DNA from: Coprobacillus sp. CAG:698
GTDB lineage: Bacteria; Bacillota_I; Bacilli_A; ML615J-28; CAG-698
Length of the DNA: 64,000 bases
Direction of reading: 5' to 3'
Assembly: GCA_000431235.1 (NCBI GenBank)
Contig: HF988732.1
Span: 1-64,000, forward strand
Shown here one piece after another: positions 1 to 9,900 of the stretch (its first letter is position 1; every line of letters starts with the position of its first letter). A model generated the notes under the pieces. The model saw nothing but the letters and a program-made list of their open reading frames with translations, ran no database searches and was not told the origin of the DNA. Made by a program: the position numbers and the translations under genes.

Positions 1-23
1 AAAACGTTATATTGAAATTAAAT

Positions 24-62
24 AATATGGAGCTTTGACTCCATATTTTATTTTATTTTTTT
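24..62 (+). terminator. Rho-independent terminator of the gene upstream of the window
   Basis: A perfect 9-bp stem (AATATGGAG at 24-32, CTCCATATT at 39-47) with a 6-nt loop is followed by a T-rich tract. It ends a transcript that begins left of the window. Confidence 0.85.
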
Positions 63-70
63 GCTAAGAC

Positions 71-99
71 TTTACATTTGTAAATTAAAATGATATTAT
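71..99 (+). promoter_or_regulatory. Promoter of the small membrane protein gene
   Basis: TTTACA (71-76) and TATTAT (94-99) are 17 nt apart, 28 nt upstream of the start codon. An AAGGAGAT ribosome binding site follows at 113-120. Confidence 0.6.
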
Positions 100-126
100 T
101 ATAAAGTATTATAAGGAGATTATTCA

Positions 127-483
127 ATGATGAAAAAAGAATTTAAATTTCGTGAAAAATTTGTTGCCGCAAGTTTTCTTATTGCTCTAATAGCTTTTGT
201 GCTCCTACATTATTATTTGCCAGAGCATAAGAATTACGCATGGCTAGTATTTTTACTAGTTCCTCTTGCTCCATTTATTACAGGATTAAAGAAGATAACT
301 ATTTCATATACAATGTTAGTGGTTATTGTTTATTTAATTTTAGGATTTGTATGCCATTGGTGGCATCCAGGTTGGGTTTTATTTCTAACTATTCCAGTTT
401 TCTATATTTTCTTCCCTAAAGATTTTAAAAAGAAGAAAAGATTAGAACAAGATGATGATGATGACCCAATTATAATCGATTAA
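127..483 (+). CDS. Small four-helix membrane protein, function unknown
   Basis: The 118-residue product has four predicted hydrophobic helices (about 12-30, 37-53, 60-77 and 82-96). A Lys patch (101-104) and a run of five Asp near 109-113 form a charged cytoplasmic tail. No signal peptide or catalytic motif is visible. The start is one of two adjacent ATG codons (127 or 130) behind AAGGAGAT. It has its own promoter and lies 115 nt before a membrane-anchored XRE regulator on the same strand. The family is not recognised. The acidic tail could bind cations or partner proteins, but that is speculation. Confidence 0.75.
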   Translation: MMKKEFKFREKFVAASFLIALIAFVLLHYYLPEHKNYAWLVFLLVPLAPFITGLKKITISYTMLVVIVYLILGFVCHWWHPGWVLFLTIPVFYIFFPKDFKKKKRLEQDDDDDPIIID

Positions 484-514
484 ATGCAAGTTTTTAAAAA
501 TGCAACTGCTAGTT

Positions 515-542
515 TACAAATTTCAAGGTTAACTTGGTTGTA
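515..542. promoter_or_regulatory. Interrupted inverted repeat upstream of the XRE regulator, possible operator
   Basis: Outer arms TACAA/TTGTA and inner arms CAAG/CTTG surround GTTAA. The right end overlaps the -35 element of the next gene, which suits autoregulation by the XRE protein it precedes. The arms are short, so this is only suggestive. Confidence 0.3.
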
Positions 543-566
543 TGTAAGTAGTAAACATAATATAAT
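538..566 (+). promoter_or_regulatory. Promoter of the XRE regulator gene
   Basis: TTGTAT (538-543), a 17-nt spacer and TATAAT (561-566) sit 33 nt upstream of the start codon. Confidence 0.6.
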
Positions 567-598
567 TTAGGTATATTAAATAAAGGAGATTTTATATT

Positions 599-1567
599 AT
601 GATATTTGCAGACAAATTAATTCAATTACGTAAAAAGAACGGATTAAGCCAAGAAGAACTAGCTGATAAGGTAGGTGTATCTAGACAAGCAGTTTCCAAA
701 TGGGAAAGTGCTCAATCAATACCTGATATTGATAAGGTAATTGCCTTGAGTGGTTTGTTTGGTGTCTCAATCGATTATTTATTAAAGGATGAAATTGAGA
801 TAGAAGATTCTGTACCTCTTGAAGAGGAAAAGAAGAAAGTTTCTATTTCCAAGGCTAATGAATGTATTACTAAAAGGCAAAAAGCAGCACAACAAATAGC
901 TATAGGCGTAGCTTTATGCGTATGCTCACCAATAGTTTTAATTCTGCTTGCTGGTTTAAGTGATTCAGGATATGTTAAAGAATCATTAGCAGCCTTATTC
1001 GGTATTATTTTCTTATTTGTGCTTGTTGCGATTGCCGTAACGATATTTGTATATTCAAGATTACAAATTAGTGAATATGAAGAGCTAAAGAAAGAAGACT
1101 TTGATTTAGAATATGGTGTAAAAGGAATTGTTTCCGAAAAAAAGAAGAATTTTAAAAACAAATATAATATGCATATTGTTTTAGGAATTATTCTATGTTT
1201 CATAGGAGTTATCTTTTTAGTTTCCTTTTCTGTTGCTCTCGAAGATTTATACATAATAATAGCTGTTTGTATTTTGCTATTATGTTGCAGTGTAGCCACA
1301 TATTTATTCACATATGCAGGAATGATTATGGGAACATATAATTTGTTACTCCGCGAAGAAGAATATGCTCAAGATAAAAAAAGCAGAAGTATTATTGATG
1401 CATTCTCATCATGTTATTGGCTTATAATAACAGGAGTTTATCTATTAATTAGTTTTCTTACAGAAAACTGGGGTCTTACATGGATTATTTGGCCTATAGC
1501 AGGTGTAGTTTTCGCTGCTATCGTCACAATTTTAGATGCAACTTTAAAAAATAAAAAAGATAAATAA
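599..1567 (+). CDS. Membrane-anchored XRE-family transcriptional regulator
   Basis: Residues 6-62 form a canonical Cro/C1-type helix-turn-helix; SQEELADKVGVSRQAVSKWE covers the turn and recognition helix. About 35 charged residues follow, then six predicted transmembrane helices (about 96-121, 129-155, 191-214, 217-245, 270-288, 293-313). This architecture is common in Firmicutes: the DNA-binding head stays in the cytosol and the membrane part may sense a membrane or extracellular signal. The start is ATG behind AAAGGAGAT. It has its own promoter and a strong terminator. The ligand and target genes cannot be told from sequence; the small membrane protein just upstream is an obvious candidate partner. 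Confidence 0.88.
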   Translation: MIFADKLIQLRKKNGLSQEELADKVGVSRQAVSKWESAQSIPDIDKVIALSGLFGVSIDYLLKDEIEIEDSVPLEEEKKKVSISKANECITKRQKAAQQIAIGVALCVCSPIVLILLAGLSDSGYVKESLAALFGIIFLFVLVAIAVTIFVYSRLQISEYEELKKEDFDLEYGVKGIVSEKKKNFKNKYNMHIVLGIILCFIGVIFLVSFSVALEDLYIIIAVCILLLCCSVATYLFTYAGMIMGTYNLLLREEEYAQDKKSRSIIDAFSSCYWLIITGVYLLISFLTENWGLTWIIWPIAGVVFAAIVTILDATLKNKKDK

Positions 1568-1584
1568 TAAAGTCTATGTAAATA

Positions 1585-1618
1585 ATTCTTGTGATAAAAT
1601 TTTATCACAAGAATTTTT
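1585..1618 (+). terminator. Terminator of the XRE regulator
   Basis: A perfect 15-bp inverted repeat (ATTCTTGTGATAAAA at 1585-1599 and its complement at 1600-1614) is followed by TTTT. The central AAAATTTT would form the loop. Confidence 0.85.
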
Positions 1619-1794
1619 GACAGAATTAATTTTTGTAAGTTTAATTTCTGGAATTTTAATGTTTTGTGATCAAGATTAATATCTAAAGACTAGAGCTTAT
1701 GCTTTAGTTTTTTTATTTTTGATAATCTTTATAAAGTCTTTTGGATAAAGAAAAAATATTATATAAAAATTCAATAAAAATTTTTAAAAAACAC
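1619..1794. other. Gene-free stretch between XRE terminator and RHS-cassette promoter
   Basis: The 304-nt gap between the XRE gene and the next CDS holds two terminators (1585-1618, 1690-1720) and one promoter (1795-1823). No open frame with a ribosome binding site and no recognisable RNA is seen in the remainder. The second terminator has no gene of its own, so a short untranslated RNA or a lost gene could lie in between; nothing else supports either. Confidence 0.5.
1690..1720 (+). terminator. Second, orphan terminator
   Basis: A 7-bp stem (CTAGAGC at 1690-1696, GCTTTAG at 1701-1707, one G-T pair) with a TTAT loop is followed by seven T, an A and five T. It has no gene directly in front of it; it may be a backup to the stem at 1585. 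Confidence 0.65.
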
Positions 1795-1823
1795 TTGCCT
1801 AATATGTCATATTTTGGTATAAT
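1795..1823 (+). promoter_or_regulatory. Promoter of the Mur ligase/RHS cassette
   Basis: TTGCCT (1795-1800), a 17-nt spacer and TATAAT (1818-1823). A short perfect hairpin, AGGGT-GTG-ACCCT (1833-1845), lies at the expected transcript 5' end. A strong AGGAGG ribosome binding site at 1861-1866 follows. Confidence 0.7.
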
Positions 1824-1871
1824 AACCTTACAAGGGTGTGACCCTAAGTACTAATAAAAAAGGAGGTTTAA

Positions 1872-2591
1872 ATGGAAAAAAATATTAGTGCTTTAACTAT
1901 TATATCAGATGATTTTGTTTTAATACAAAAAGCATCATATGATAGTATTACTAAAGAAGAAAAAGAGTATTTGATTTACGAAAACAATTTAAACAAAATT
2001 TGTGAAGTAAAGGAAGGAATTACTAAAAGTATTGTTAATTATTTAATAGTTACTTTTAAGGAAGAAAATGGAAGTGTTAATAAAGTAGTAAGAAAGCTAT
2101 ATCAAGAAGATTTTTGTGATTTACAATTTGATGTTAAGAAAGAAAAAACTACTACTAATACAAAGTATAAAGTAGTAACTGATATAGTGGATAGTGAAAA
2201 CAGAAGCATTGGGGAAAAGTGTATAGCAAGTGAAACATATACATTAGTTAGAGGTAATATAATAATACCTAATAGAGCAAGTGTATTTATTTCTGGAAGA
2301 ACAGTTAATGACCAAACTATGGTTGATAGTTATGTTATATATTCACCATTTAGAATATATCTTAGTGATGGAGATTATAATGGAACAAAATTTAATGCTA
2401 TACAAACGATATCAAAAGAAAATAATAGATATAAAATAAATATATCATTTAAGAGGTATAACTTTTACCCAGATGCAACGGTTGAATTCAAACCGATTTT
2501 TAGCGTTTACAAAGAAGAAACAAACAAAAAATTATTTGATGCAGAGATAACAATAGAGTTTATAACATCATATACACCTGTAGGAGACTAA
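1872..2591 (+). CDS. Unknown protein, first gene of the Mur ligase/RHS cassette
   Basis: The 239-residue product is not recognised. It has no signal peptide, membrane helix or Cys-rich motif. It looks mostly beta-stranded, with alternating hydrophobic residues especially in the C-terminal half, around ASVFISGRTVNDQT and the region after it. It starts at ATG behind AGGAGG, and the Mur ligase gene follows after 2 nt, so the two are almost certainly co-transcribed and probably co-translated. Ile is encoded largely by ATA, as in the next two genes and unlike housekeeping genes nearby. A structural or adaptor role for the cassette is possible but unproven. Confidence 0.8.
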   Translation: MEKNISALTIISDDFVLIQKASYDSITKEEKEYLIYENNLNKICEVKEGITKSIVNYLIVTFKEENGSVNKVVRKLYQEDFCDLQFDVKKEKTTTNTKYKVVTDIVDSENRSIGEKCIASETYTLVRGNIIIPNRASVFISGRTVNDQTMVDSYVIYSPFRIYLSDGDYNGTKFNAIQTISKENNRYKINISFKRYNFYPDATVEFKPIFSVYKEETNKKLFDAEITIEFITSYTPVGD

Positions 2592-2593
2592 AT

Positions 2594-3940
2594 ATGAATA
2601 AACAGATGAAAATAAGAAATATTTTAAAAGATATAGAAAATATTAATTTAAGTAAAATAGAAGATGCAAGCAAACTAACAATTATAGGTATAACAGGTAG
2701 TAGAGGTAAATCTAGTACAGCTTATATAATATATAAGTATTTGAAGAGAAAAGGAATAAAAGCAATACTATATTCAAGTATTGGTATATTTTCTTATAAT
2801 ACGATATACAAAGCAAATGAAGCAGTAGAGAATCCTATGAGAAGTATGGAGATGGTAAAGAATGCCCTTAAAGAAGCGTGTGAAGCAAGAGCTAAAGTTT
2901 TGATATTAGAAGTAAATGAAGAAGCTATAAACAAAGGTATAACGAAAGATATACCTATGGATATAAGAGTAATAACAAATATTTGGGCTAAACAAAATGA
3001 TATCTTATATCCTGATTATGTAAATATCAAAAAGAAATTCTTTAGAGAAGCTTCAAGTGATACGAAGTTTATTATGTCACTAACAGATAAAGATTTAGTT
3101 GATTTGTATAAAGAATTAAATTATGATAAGAAAATAACAACTTTTACTTCAGAATATTTAAAAGAGGCAAGAGGTGTTGATTTTGATGTTGATTATATTA
3201 TAAAAAGTAATCATGATAAGTTTGATTCAATAAAGGGAATAACTTTTATACTGAAAAAAGGTGAAGAAGAAATAGTAATAGATTCTAATCTATTAATGCC
3301 ATATTCAAGTTTTAATATAACATGTGCATATAGTGTGATAAGTGAATTAAAGCTAATGGATGATAGTTTATTTAGAGAAGTAATAAAAGATATAAAAATT
3401 CCTGGTCGAGATGAAGTAATAGACGTAAGTGAGTATGAAAAAATAATAGTAAGTTTAAACTTAGTACCTCAGCTTGAGATATTAAAGAAATACAAAGAAA
3501 GAGGAGAAATCGGAAAAATAATAGTAGTTACAGGTTCTACTGGTTTAGGATTTGCGTCTTGGGATAGTGGTCATGATATGCAAACACTAACTAAAGACAA
3601 GAGAGAAGCTGTTTCCTTTGCCTTTAAGTATATATTGAATAATGCTGATTATCTTATCATCACAACAAGTGATAGAGGAGATATTTTAAATCCATTTATA
3701 GAGTTAGAGAAGGAAATTGTTGAGGGAAAGATGGAATACATGATGTGCTTAGATCGTAAAGAGGCCATTAAGAAAGCAATAGATATTACAAACGATGAAG
3801 GAAAGATGAATGTTACTTTTGTTTCTGGAAGAGGGAATAGAAATGTAATGTGTCTTGAAAAAGGTAAAATAACATTATTTAATGACAAAGAAGTAATTAA
3901 GAAATTAATAGGAGTAAAGAAAAATGGCAAAAAAAATTAA
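2594..3940 (+). CDS. Stand-alone Mur ligase family protein, MurE-like and divergent
   Basis: The P-loop GITGSRGKSST (32-42) matches the Mur ligase ATP site. Further family landmarks are recognisable: TNIW..ND (central-domain TNI..D), YVNIKKKFF (the segment carrying the carbamylated Lys in MurE), PGRDEVID (the PGR linker), a TSDRGD segment in place of TSDNPR, DRKEAI..A, and VSGRGNR in place of GKGHE. Mur ligases join an amino acid or amine to a carboxylate through an acyl phosphate using ATP. The MurE DNPR and DHLD signatures are altered, so the substrate is probably not UDP-MurNAc-dipeptide. It sits between the unknown 239-aa gene (2 nt gap) and the RHS gene, which starts inside its last codons (17-nt overlap). 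Confidence 0.85.
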   Translation: MNKQMKIRNILKDIENINLSKIEDASKLTIIGITGSRGKSSTAYIIYKYLKRKGIKAILYSSIGIFSYNTIYKANEAVENPMRSMEMVKNALKEACEARAKVLILEVNEEAINKGITKDIPMDIRVITNIWAKQNDILYPDYVNIKKKFFREASSDTKFIMSLTDKDLVDLYKELNYDKKITTFTSEYLKEARGVDFDVDYIIKSNHDKFDSIKGITFILKKGEEEIVIDSNLLMPYSSFNITCAYSVISELKLMDDSLFREVIKDIKIPGRDEVIDVSEYEKIIVSLNLVPQLEILKKYKERGEIGKIIVVTGSTGLGFASWDSGHDMQTLTKDKREAVSFAFKYILNNADYLIITTSDRGDILNPFIELEKEIVEGKMEYMMCLDRKEAIKKAIDITNDEGKMNVTFVSGRGNRNVMCLEKGKITLFNDKEVIKKLIGVKKNGKKN

Positions 3941-6900
3941 TAGTAAAGAAAGAAATTCAAATATAACTTTTGATGTTATAATGCTAAAGAAAGGCGATTA
4001 TCTATATAGTACTTTAGAGCCTAATATAGCAGGTTATACAATGTTTGTAAGGGTTAATGTGTATAGTTTAATAAATTCATTTCCAAGTAAAATATATTTT
4101 TCGTTTGAAGCTATATCGTCAAATGAATGTAATTTTTTACTTAAGAAATCAGATGAATATGTTAATTTATCACGATTAAGATATAATGACTTAACAGATG
4201 CCGATAAAAATTTAGAAGGTGAAGCATATGATAAAGTGCATTATGATGGAGTAAATAAAACTATTACAATGGATATTACAAAACTTGTAATGGAGACATT
4301 AAATGATGAAGACTTTATAATGGGATATACTGAAGTGTGTTTTAAAATATATTCTGATTATTCTGGAGATGAACTAAAGATAAAGAATCCTCGAAGAGGT
4401 ACAGGAGTAGTATCAGGAATAATATTTACTAACACAGATACAAAGACAAAGAGAATAAAGGAATATAAAGTAGGTAATGCAAGTATTTTATTAGATACTT
4501 ATGATTTATCATATGATATTTATTATCAAGGCTTAAGTACAAATAATAAGGTTTTACCAGTGCAAGTTGATTTACTAGCAAGTACTTTAGTGCCATCATA
4601 TAGTATGTTTTTAGACTATAAGGCTAGAGGACTTATGTTATATAATATGTATAGTAATATAGATACATATTATATAAAATCACTTATAAAAGACATTTAT
4701 GAAGAAATTCCAGGATTAGGTAAGATTACTAATGAAGATGGAGTTGTGATAGATGAATATACAGAAATATATTTTAACTATGAGGATTTTAGTTATATAT
4801 ATACTTCACCATTTAATGAATTTACATTAATAAATGGTAAAAAGAAAATAGTATTTACTAAATATAATGATTATAGTTTATATAAACTAAGTAAAATAAA
4901 ATATGATAATAATACTTATATATCATTTACTTGGAATGTAGATAAACTAAGTAAAATAGTAAGTTCATATGGTAATGAAGTAAATTTCGTATATGAAAAT
5001 AATAAACTAAAAAGAATTATCTTTACAAAAGAAAATAAAGAAATAAATATAATTACTCAAGGCCAAGTAACAAAGATTTATACAAAGAAGTTAAATAGCA
5101 GTGAAACAGTTAAAACAAATATATATAGTGAGATAGAAATAACAAGAACGCAAACCAAAGAAACTATTATTGATAAAAGCACAAACTACTCTTACACAGT
5201 AAATATAGCACAAGATGGAAAAGTAACATCTGTAAATTATGATGAAGGTTTAACTAACTGTGATACATATACACAAAGTGAGAATAGAACTATTATTCAG
5301 AATAGTTATAACGAAGTAACCAAACTATACTTTAACGAAGCAAAAGAAATCAGAATGCAAGTAACACCTCGTGATGAGTTTGTTGCTATGGCAAGAGTAG
5401 TAAGTAAAGATTTAGTTACTTTAAATAAAGAAAAGGTTGTAAAGTTAGATAGTAATATTCTAGATGAGTCATTTTACGCATGGATAAAAGAAAACTGCAT
5501 AGTAAATTATTATAATGATGGTGAGATACTAGACTATGAAGCCTTAAAAATACTACCATTTCCTGATGATACAAGTTATATATATAAAGAAATAGAAACA
5601 AATGGAACATCTTTAGATACGATAGTATTTAATATATTTGGTAAAGCAAACTTTTCTTGTAATCAAAGATTAGAATGTATAATTACATTATATAATAACG
5701 ATAGCATTTGTGAGAAACATACTAGTTATTTTGATTATACAACTACAAATTATCAAGTAATAAACAAAGTAATATGTCCTAAACAAAGTTATACAAAAAT
5801 AAGAATAGAAATAGCTTATAATGGTACAGGTTATTTATGTTTATGTTATCCACAGTTAAGTATTAATAAAAAGAATGTAAACTATACATATGGTTTAAGA
5901 GGAGAAGTAGAAGGAATAGAAGCAGGACGAGGAGAATGTAATTATGATTATGAGGATAATAATATAATTAGAAAGCGATACTCAAGTGGTGAGATAGTAG
6001 ATATAGAATATGATAGTTATGATAGAATAATTTGCTTAAGAAATGATTACAGAAGAAAACGTAAAGAGTATGTATATGATGCTTTTGGAAACATAATAAA
6101 AATAAAAGATGTATCTAGAGGTATTGAAACTAATATGACTTATGATACAAAAGGAAACTTACTTACTGAAGAAAGTAATATGGGTAAAGTAGAATATACA
6201 TATAATGCTTATAGTGATTTAGTTAAAGTAAAGTATTCAAGTGGAATATCAAAAGAAATTACTTATACTGATTATCAAAACATTTCAAAGTGTAAAATGT
6301 ATAATGGTTTAATAAGTGAAACAAACCAAATAACATATAATAGTGATTATGAAGTAACATCACTTAAAGCAGTAAGTAACGAAAGTGTAGAATATAGTTA
6401 TGATGTATATAGAAGATTAAAAAAAGTCGAAAAGAATGGGATAATACTAGATACATATGAATATAATTCAAAAAAGAATAATAAAGAAACATCTTTAATA
6501 ACAAAATCAAATAAAGAAAGAGAATATAGTTATAATTATTCTTATGATAATTATGATAGATTAAGTAAAATTGTATATAAAGATAATAACATATATTCAT
6601 TTACATATGATAGTTATGATAGATTAATCAAAACCAAAGATCATAGACTTGAGAAAGAAAGAGTATATGTATATGATGAAAATGATAACATATCTGAGGA
6701 AAAGTTAACTAAAGGTACAAATAATCAAGTAATAAATTATTTATATGATAACAATAATAGAGTCCAAAGAAAAGTAATTAATGAAAATGGTAAAGTGCGT
6801 GCTTATGATTATGAATATAAGGAAGAATTTATACCATTTACATATGATGGATTTATTGAAAAAATAGTAAATAAGGACTTAAATGATAAGTTAATCGCCA

Positions 6901-9900
6901 ATAAAGACCTAGTATTATTATATGGAGATAAACCTAAAGTAGCTAAGTATAAACTATGTGAAATAGAAAAAGAAGGAAGAAGTAGTATAGGTCTAAGTGA
7001 AAATGGATATGTATCAGTAAATATTGATTCAGTAAATAGCAAACGAATAGATGGAAAATACTATGGGAAAAACAACTACGATAAAGAGTATTACTTAAAT
7101 AAGTTTGCTTCCAGAAAAGAGTTAGAAGCAAGTGTTAAGGTAAATGGTGAAGTAACAAGTGAAATAAATTTATTATCATTTGAAAGTAATAATGTATTAA
7201 TGTGTTCATTAGTATTAAAAACAGATAATAAGCTTTATATAAGAGTTAAAGATAGTTCTGATTTAAATACTAATATAACATTTGGCTTAAACAAGTGGAA
7301 CTACTTAAAAATAATAACTGATAGCAGACATTTAGAATATATATATAATGATCAAAGTAAAATAATTAATATTAATGGAAGTTATGTAGGTGAAGTTAAC
7401 TACTTCACATTAGGAAAAACAGGACAAAGCAAAGAACAAGAAGAGAAAGTAATAGACGAAGAAGCAACAAAGGTAGAATACCAATATATAGGTATAGGAT
7501 GTACTGGTACCACACAGTTAAAGCTCTATACACATAAAGATATAGAGAGTAAAACAGGAGTTAAGTACTACACAAATGATTTAAAAGGTTTTGATGTTAT
7601 TACTTTAAATGGGTTATTAGAATCAGTGAAAGGAATAAAACCAATAGGTGTTACTGATAAAGATATTTTTGGTTATGATGAAATAACTAAAAGAATAGTC
7701 TTTAATGCTAAGGAGTATGTAAAAGAGAATTATACAACAATAAAACCTACTCTTTGTTATGATTTAGGATTAAAGACTAAAGGAACAATAATACTAATGG
7801 TTAAGCCTGACTCATCAAATACTAATTCAAAAAGATACATATTAAGTAGTGTAACTGAGGATAAATATTTATTTAATATCTATATAGATAGAAATTATAA
7901 TATAAACTTAGAATATTATGAAAATAGAAGTAATACAACCTTAACAAGTAAAAGCATGCATTATATGCCACTTGATAAAGATAGATGGAATAAAATAGCT
8001 ATAACATATGATCCAATAAATATATACATAAAGGTAAATGGACAAGATAATATTAGGTATGTTCATTATAACCTAGGCGATAATCACTTTGATTTAACTA
8101 ATGCACATACATATATAGGATGTAAACCAAATCTATCTAATAAAGGAGAATATTTCTTTAATGGTCAAATACAAATGGTTTCATTTATAGAACCACAACC
8201 AATCTTATTTATAAATTTAAATACTATCTTTGATAATATGGATTTAATCGAAGGAAATAAAATAAGTGATGAGATAGGAAGAGTAGTAAAGAGACAGTTA
8301 AAGAAAGGCGATAATGAATTAAATAAAAGATATAGATATCATGATAAAGAATCATCATATGTACAAAATGATGTAATCTTAAGTGAACATGATTACAAAG
8401 GTAATGAAATGATATACACATATGATGAAGGATATAACATAACAAAGAAAGTAATTGTAAATGAAGAAGGAACATTTATCGAAGGTTTCTGTTATGAATA
8501 TGATAAGTTAGCAAGACTAATAAAAGAAAAACACTATAAAGAAGAAAATGTACTTGATTATAGTATAGAATATGAGTATAATATATATGGAAACATACTA
8601 AAGAAAACAGAAACAAAAGAAAGTGAAATAGTAATATATACATACACATATTCACTAACAAATAATGATGAGGTACTAAAAATAACTAAAACAACAAATG
8701 GAGTTACAGAAGATCTAATAGACTTAAGCTACGCAAGTTATAAATGTAACCCAAGCACGATAAAGATAAATAATGTAAATAACTCTATAACCTATGAACA
8801 TGGAAAAGTAACAGGATATGGAGAATATACATACACATATGATGAATTAAGCAGAAGAGTAAGCAAAAAGAAAAATGGACTAGAAGTAGAATACATATAC
8901 GAAGGGCAAAATATTGTAAAGACAAGAGAAACTATAGGACAAACTACAGAAGAAATAGAATACCATTATGATGAAGAAAACCAAATAATAGGATTAACAT
9001 ATAAAGATAAAGAATACTTTTATGATAGAACTATAGATGGGTTAATAAACAGAATAATAGACATAACAGGCAAAGAATATGTAAGATATAAATATACAGC
9101 ATATGGAGAAGTAATAAAAGAAATAAATAGTAGTCTAACAACATCACAAAAGCAAATAGCAAATACCTTAAAAGAAATAAATATATTCTTATATAAAGGA
9201 TATTGTTATGACGAAGAAACAAATCTTTACTACTTAAATGCAAGATATTATAGCCCAATAATATGTAGGTTTATTAGCCATGATGATGTAAGTTATATTG
9301 ATTTGAAATCAGTAAATGGACTTAATCTTTATGCATATTGTTTTAATAATCCTGTGAATTACAAACAAAGACTCGTTTCTTCTGATAGTTCAATTATTGA
9401 TTTAACGTTCTCTGGAACATTAGGTGTAGGATTCATACCTATTGTAGGTGTTATAGGTGGTAGTTCTGGAATATTTAACCAAACACTAAAAGGTGCATTT
9501 AGAAATGGATTACTATTTGGTAATGGAAGTATCACTAGTTTTTATGCTGATTGGAATGCAAGAGCTCAAATTAGTTTAAAAAAAGGTACTTTTAAGGTTG
9601 GCATTGCAGGTAAATTTTCGATATTAAATGTTAGTGGACAAGTTGGATTTGGAACAAAGGATTTGAATTTATCTTTGAAAACTGTTGGCGATGCATTAAC
9701 TGTATCAGGAATGGCAGGTATATTTATTGATCCTAAAGAGAATACTTACTTCACTGGTGTGGAACTAAAAACTACAGCGTTGAGTGTAAGAGTTGGTGGA
9801 CAACTTGATATATTTGGACTTCAAATAGAGGCCGGGTTATCTGGAGAACTAGGTTCTATTGGTGGAAGATTAGGTATTGGATTAAAACCTACTAATGATG

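Noticed and set aside
775..1311. Open frame of 178 codons on the - strand inside the XRE regulator gene
   Set aside because: It lies wholly antisense to a well-supported gene, has no ribosome binding site, and its Lys/Ser-rich product mirrors the coding strand.
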